Origin: Candidatus Dependentiae bacterium
GTDB lineage: Bacteria > Babelota > Babeliae > Babelales > RVW-14
DNA length: 64,000 nucleotides
Reading direction: 5' to 3'
NCBI GenBank assembly: GCA_018266175.1
Contig: JAFEAY010000028.1
Span: 57,716 to 121,715, forward strand
In this document: in pieces, positions 62,136 through 64,000 of the stretch
How positions within the stretch are numbered: position 1 is the stretch's first letter
How the letters are laid out: the number at the start of each line of letters is the position of its first letter
Made by a program: the position numbers and the translations under genes
The notes under the pieces: model-generated
What the model was told of the DNA's origin: nothing
Database searches by the model: none
The model's input: the letters and a program-made list of their open reading frames with translations, nothing else

Positions 62136-64000
62136 ATGAAAAAAAATAGAGCATATTTGCTGTGCATACTTTTGTTGGTTGGGGCATCTTCTTCCTTGTC
62201 TGCAAAGATTAAGATGACAACAAAACAATCAAAGCTAACGGTTCATCCATCGTGTAAGTTTATTGTTGCTACTCCTATCACTGATATGAACGGCACACTT
62301 GAGGTAAATGGAGCGGTAAGTGGTTCTTCCATTTCATTCAACAAAGGAGTTTTGCAGACTCAGGGAACCCCTGCAACGCTAACGGGAGAGATGGTAGGAG
62401 GCTCTCCGCATCAAATAACTCTGACAACGAGCAACTCGTTGCAGGTTGAATCCGGGGTCTTCTTGAGTAAAATTGCGGTTGTTCGTAAGGGAAATCGTCT
62501 TCAGGGAAGTCCTCTCTTTTCAACAGCTGGGACTATCAACATGTCGCATCATCTGAGTGATTTAACCGTTGCGGTTCAAGGTCCACTTAATGCGAACATT
62601 GCCATGAATCGTGGAACCATTCTTTTAGATGATAACTTGGCATTTGCTAATGACCGGGTGATGACCGGATCGGGCTTAATTAAAGCGAATGCAAAACAAA
62701 TTTCATTTGGAGGAAGTGACTGGTCCGCAACTCATACAGTTTGGTGGTCTGATGTTTCGGATATGAAGCTTAATTCAAAAATTGCATTGAGTGGAATGTG
62801 GACCATTAGTGGTACGGGTGCTAATAAACAGGCAAATATCGCCGGCAATGGAAAAACAATTGATTTATCGTATGGTGGTACAATTTGGGTCAAGGCTGGT
62901 ACTCGTTTGAGTATGACTAATATTTTTATTCGGGGATTGGGAATTGGACGTATTATTTTTGAAGACAAAAATTCTCGAATTCATTTTTCAAATGCCCATG
63001 TTGAGCTTGTTTCTAATTATACGCTGACCAATGGAGGTATTTACATTGAGGGGAATACCACTTTTATTACGCGCAATAACATATTAACATTTTCTCAAAG
63101 AGCGACGTTAACGGTGGATGGAACGACATTGTGGTATGATTCACTTTCATATCCAGATGCTTCAAATATTCAGCCGCTTTCAACTGCAGCAAATAATCCT
63201 GGTGGAAAAAACGTTGCTCTTATTAACAATGGAACCATTAGGCCTATTTTAGAAAATGTTCGTAGTACGAGTAATGCGATTGTTTCAATGGGGTCACAAC
63301 TTCGTACGCATAGTAATAGTGTTCTGAAGTCTAATAATGATACGCGTGCTCATAGTAATACTATTTTACGGTTACATTCAAATCACAGTAACGCTATGTT
63401 GAGATTGACAACTAATCATAGTAATGCGTTGGTTAAATCAAATAAAGATGTTCGTGGTCATAGTAATTCGATATTGCGCTTACACGCTAACCACAGTAAC
63501 TCGATTTTGAGGCTGCATGCCAACCACAGTAACGCGATCTTGAAATCAAAAGATGATGTACGAGGTCACAGTAATACAATCTTGAGATTGAATAACAACC
63601 ATAGTAACTCAATGTTGCGCTTACACGCTAATCACAGTAACTCGATTCTGAGGCTGCATGCCAACCATAGTAACGCAATTCTGAAGTCAAAAGATGATGT
63701 TCGGGGTCATAGTAATACGATTTTAAGGTTGAATAACAACCATAGTAACTCGATTTTGCGTCTGCATGCTAATCACAGTAACTCGATTCTGAGGCTGCAT
63801 GCCAACCACAGTAATGCGATCTTGAAGTCAAAAGATGATGTACGGGGTCACAGTAATACAATCTTGAGATTGAATAACAACCACAGTAACTCAATGTTGC
63901 GCTTACACGCTAATCACAGTAACTCGATTTTGAGGCTGCATGCCAACCACAGTAACGCTATTTTGAAATCAAAAGATGATGTACGAGGTCACAGTAATAC
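62136..64000 (+). CDS. Exported beta-helix protein with long Ser-Asn hendecad array (3' end outside the window)
   Basis: At least 621 residues, no stop before the edge. A signal peptide about 1-23 (YLLCILLLVGASSSLSA) supports the chosen ATG; an in-frame ATG 75 bases upstream is possible. Residues about 25-370 are beta-helix-like (GTINMSHHLSDLTV, GNGKTIDLSYGGTIWV, RLSMTNIFIRGLG). From about 376 on, units such as HSNSILRLHAN and HSNAILKSKDDVRG repeat without end. The unit is the same as in the exported protein at 45.7 kb. The array may form a long stalk or fibre on the cell surface, as inference. The total length cannot be known. Confidence 0.75.
   Translation, partial: MKKNRAYLLCILLLVGASSSLSAKIKMTTKQSKLTVHPSCKFIVATPITDMNGTLEVNGAVSGSSISFNKGVLQTQGTPATLTGEMVGGSPHQITLTTSNSLQVESGVFLSKIAVVRKGNRLQGSPLFSTAGTINMSHHLSDLTVAVQGPLNANIAMNRGTILLDDNLAFANDRVMTGSGLIKANAKQISFGGSDWSATHTVWWSDVSDMKLNSKIALSGMWTISGTGANKQANIAGNGKTIDLSYGGTIWVKAGTRLSMTNIFIRGLGIGRIIFEDKNSRIHFSNAHVELVSNYTLTNGGIYIEGNTTFITRNNILTFSQRATLTVDGTTLWYDSLSYPDASNIQPLSTAANNPGGKNVALINNGTIRPILENVRSTSNAIVSMGSQLRTHSNSVLKSNNDTRAHSNTILRLHSNHSNAMLRLTTNHSNALVKSNKDVRGHSNSILRLHANHSNSILRLHANHSNAILKSKDDVRGHSNTILRLNNNHSNSMLRLHANHSNSILRLHANHSNAILKSKDDVRGHSNTILRLNNNHSNSILRLHANHSNSILRLHANHSNAILKSKDDVRGHSNTILRLNNNHSNSMLRLHANHSNSILRLHANHSNAILKSKDDVRGHSN
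63567..64000 (+). repeat. 141-bp higher-order tandem repeat
   Basis: Three complete 141-base units (starting at 63567, 63708 and 63849) and the start of a fourth (63990). Each codes for 47 residues: three 11-residue units and one 14-residue unit ending DDVRG. Earlier, from about 63300, shorter and more diverged versions (108 bases and less) occur, so the array grew by recent unequal exchange at its 3' side. Copies differ mostly at synonymous positions. Confidence 0.92.

Noticed and set aside
63260..64000. CRISPR-like impression of regular 33-base repeats
   Set aside because: Units are contiguous, keep the reading frame, vary at synonymous sites and have no unique spacers; there are no cas genes.
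1..64000. Prophage, integrative element or insertion sequence
   Set aside because: No integrase, transposase, terminase, portal or attachment-site duplication was recognised; the two tRNAs are intact with no direct repeat of their 3' ends seen nearby.

Overview
The window reads as the chromosome of a Gram-negative, AT-rich bacterium that lives inside or on a eukaryotic host. Envelope genes (a heptosyltransferase-like GT9 enzyme, a TolC-type channel and several glycosyltransferases) point to an LPS-bearing outer membrane. An unusually large share of the proteins start with a signal peptide and carry eukaryote-like modules: ankyrin repeats, leucine-rich repeats, tectonin and WD-type propellers, cPLA2-type phospholipase, PP2C-like and GNAT-like domains. 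This mix, together with an AAA-ATPase-like/PD-(D/E)XK protein, fits a protist-associated lineage such as Dependentiae (TM6/Babeliae). That placement is inference from gene content; there is no rRNA in the window to settle it.

Layout. 1-8 kb: five consecutive genes for exported modular proteins (tectonin, DUF3395-like, trefoil-like and FAMeT-like domains); four of them end in a histone H1-like lysine/alanine tail. 8-14.4 kb: a leucine-rich-repeat protein, a small exported protein that meets a 13-repeat ankyrin gene tail to tail at a probable rearrangement point, a decayed fragment and another exported orphan. 14.4-24.8 kb: asnS, two more giant trefoil/FAMeT proteins (one with a lysine tail), a nitroreductase, a membrane protein behind a palindromic operator, and dcd. 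24.9-34 kb: AAA-ATPase-like protein, a membrane protein, a tolC-GT9 operon, a double-domain M16 peptidase and homospermidine synthase. 34-40.3 kb: an exported protein, yidD-rnpA-rpmH, a divergent trigger factor, tRNA-Leu and tRNA-Lys, an exported PP2C-like protein that has lost metal ligands, and ruvB. 40.3-45.2 kb: three tandem exported cPLA2-like phospholipases. 45.5-50.1 kb: two beta-helix surface proteins, one with 11-residue Ser-Asn repeats and one with a seven-bladed propeller, and an exported GNAT protein. 50.3-56.4 kb: an exported acidic Ser/Asp protein, yebC-yicC-GT9, and two exported GNAT-like proteins. 56.4-61.8 kb: four tandem GT4 glycosyltransferases with N-terminal hydrophobic segments. 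From 62.1 kb to the edge: a beta-helix protein with the same 11-residue repeat in a perfect 141-bp higher-order array.

Working picture. Housekeeping genes (asnS, dcd, ruvB, rpmH-rnpA-yidD, tig-like, yebC, yicC, tRNAs) are scattered between blocks of exported, paralogous, repeat-rich proteins that probably act at the cell surface or in the host. Recurrent traits are strong purine-rich ribosome binding sites, tandem duplication, domain shuffling (shared signal leaders, shared repeats, shared tails) and hairpin terminators between units. No integrase, transposase, CRISPR array, rRNA or phage structural gene was seen.
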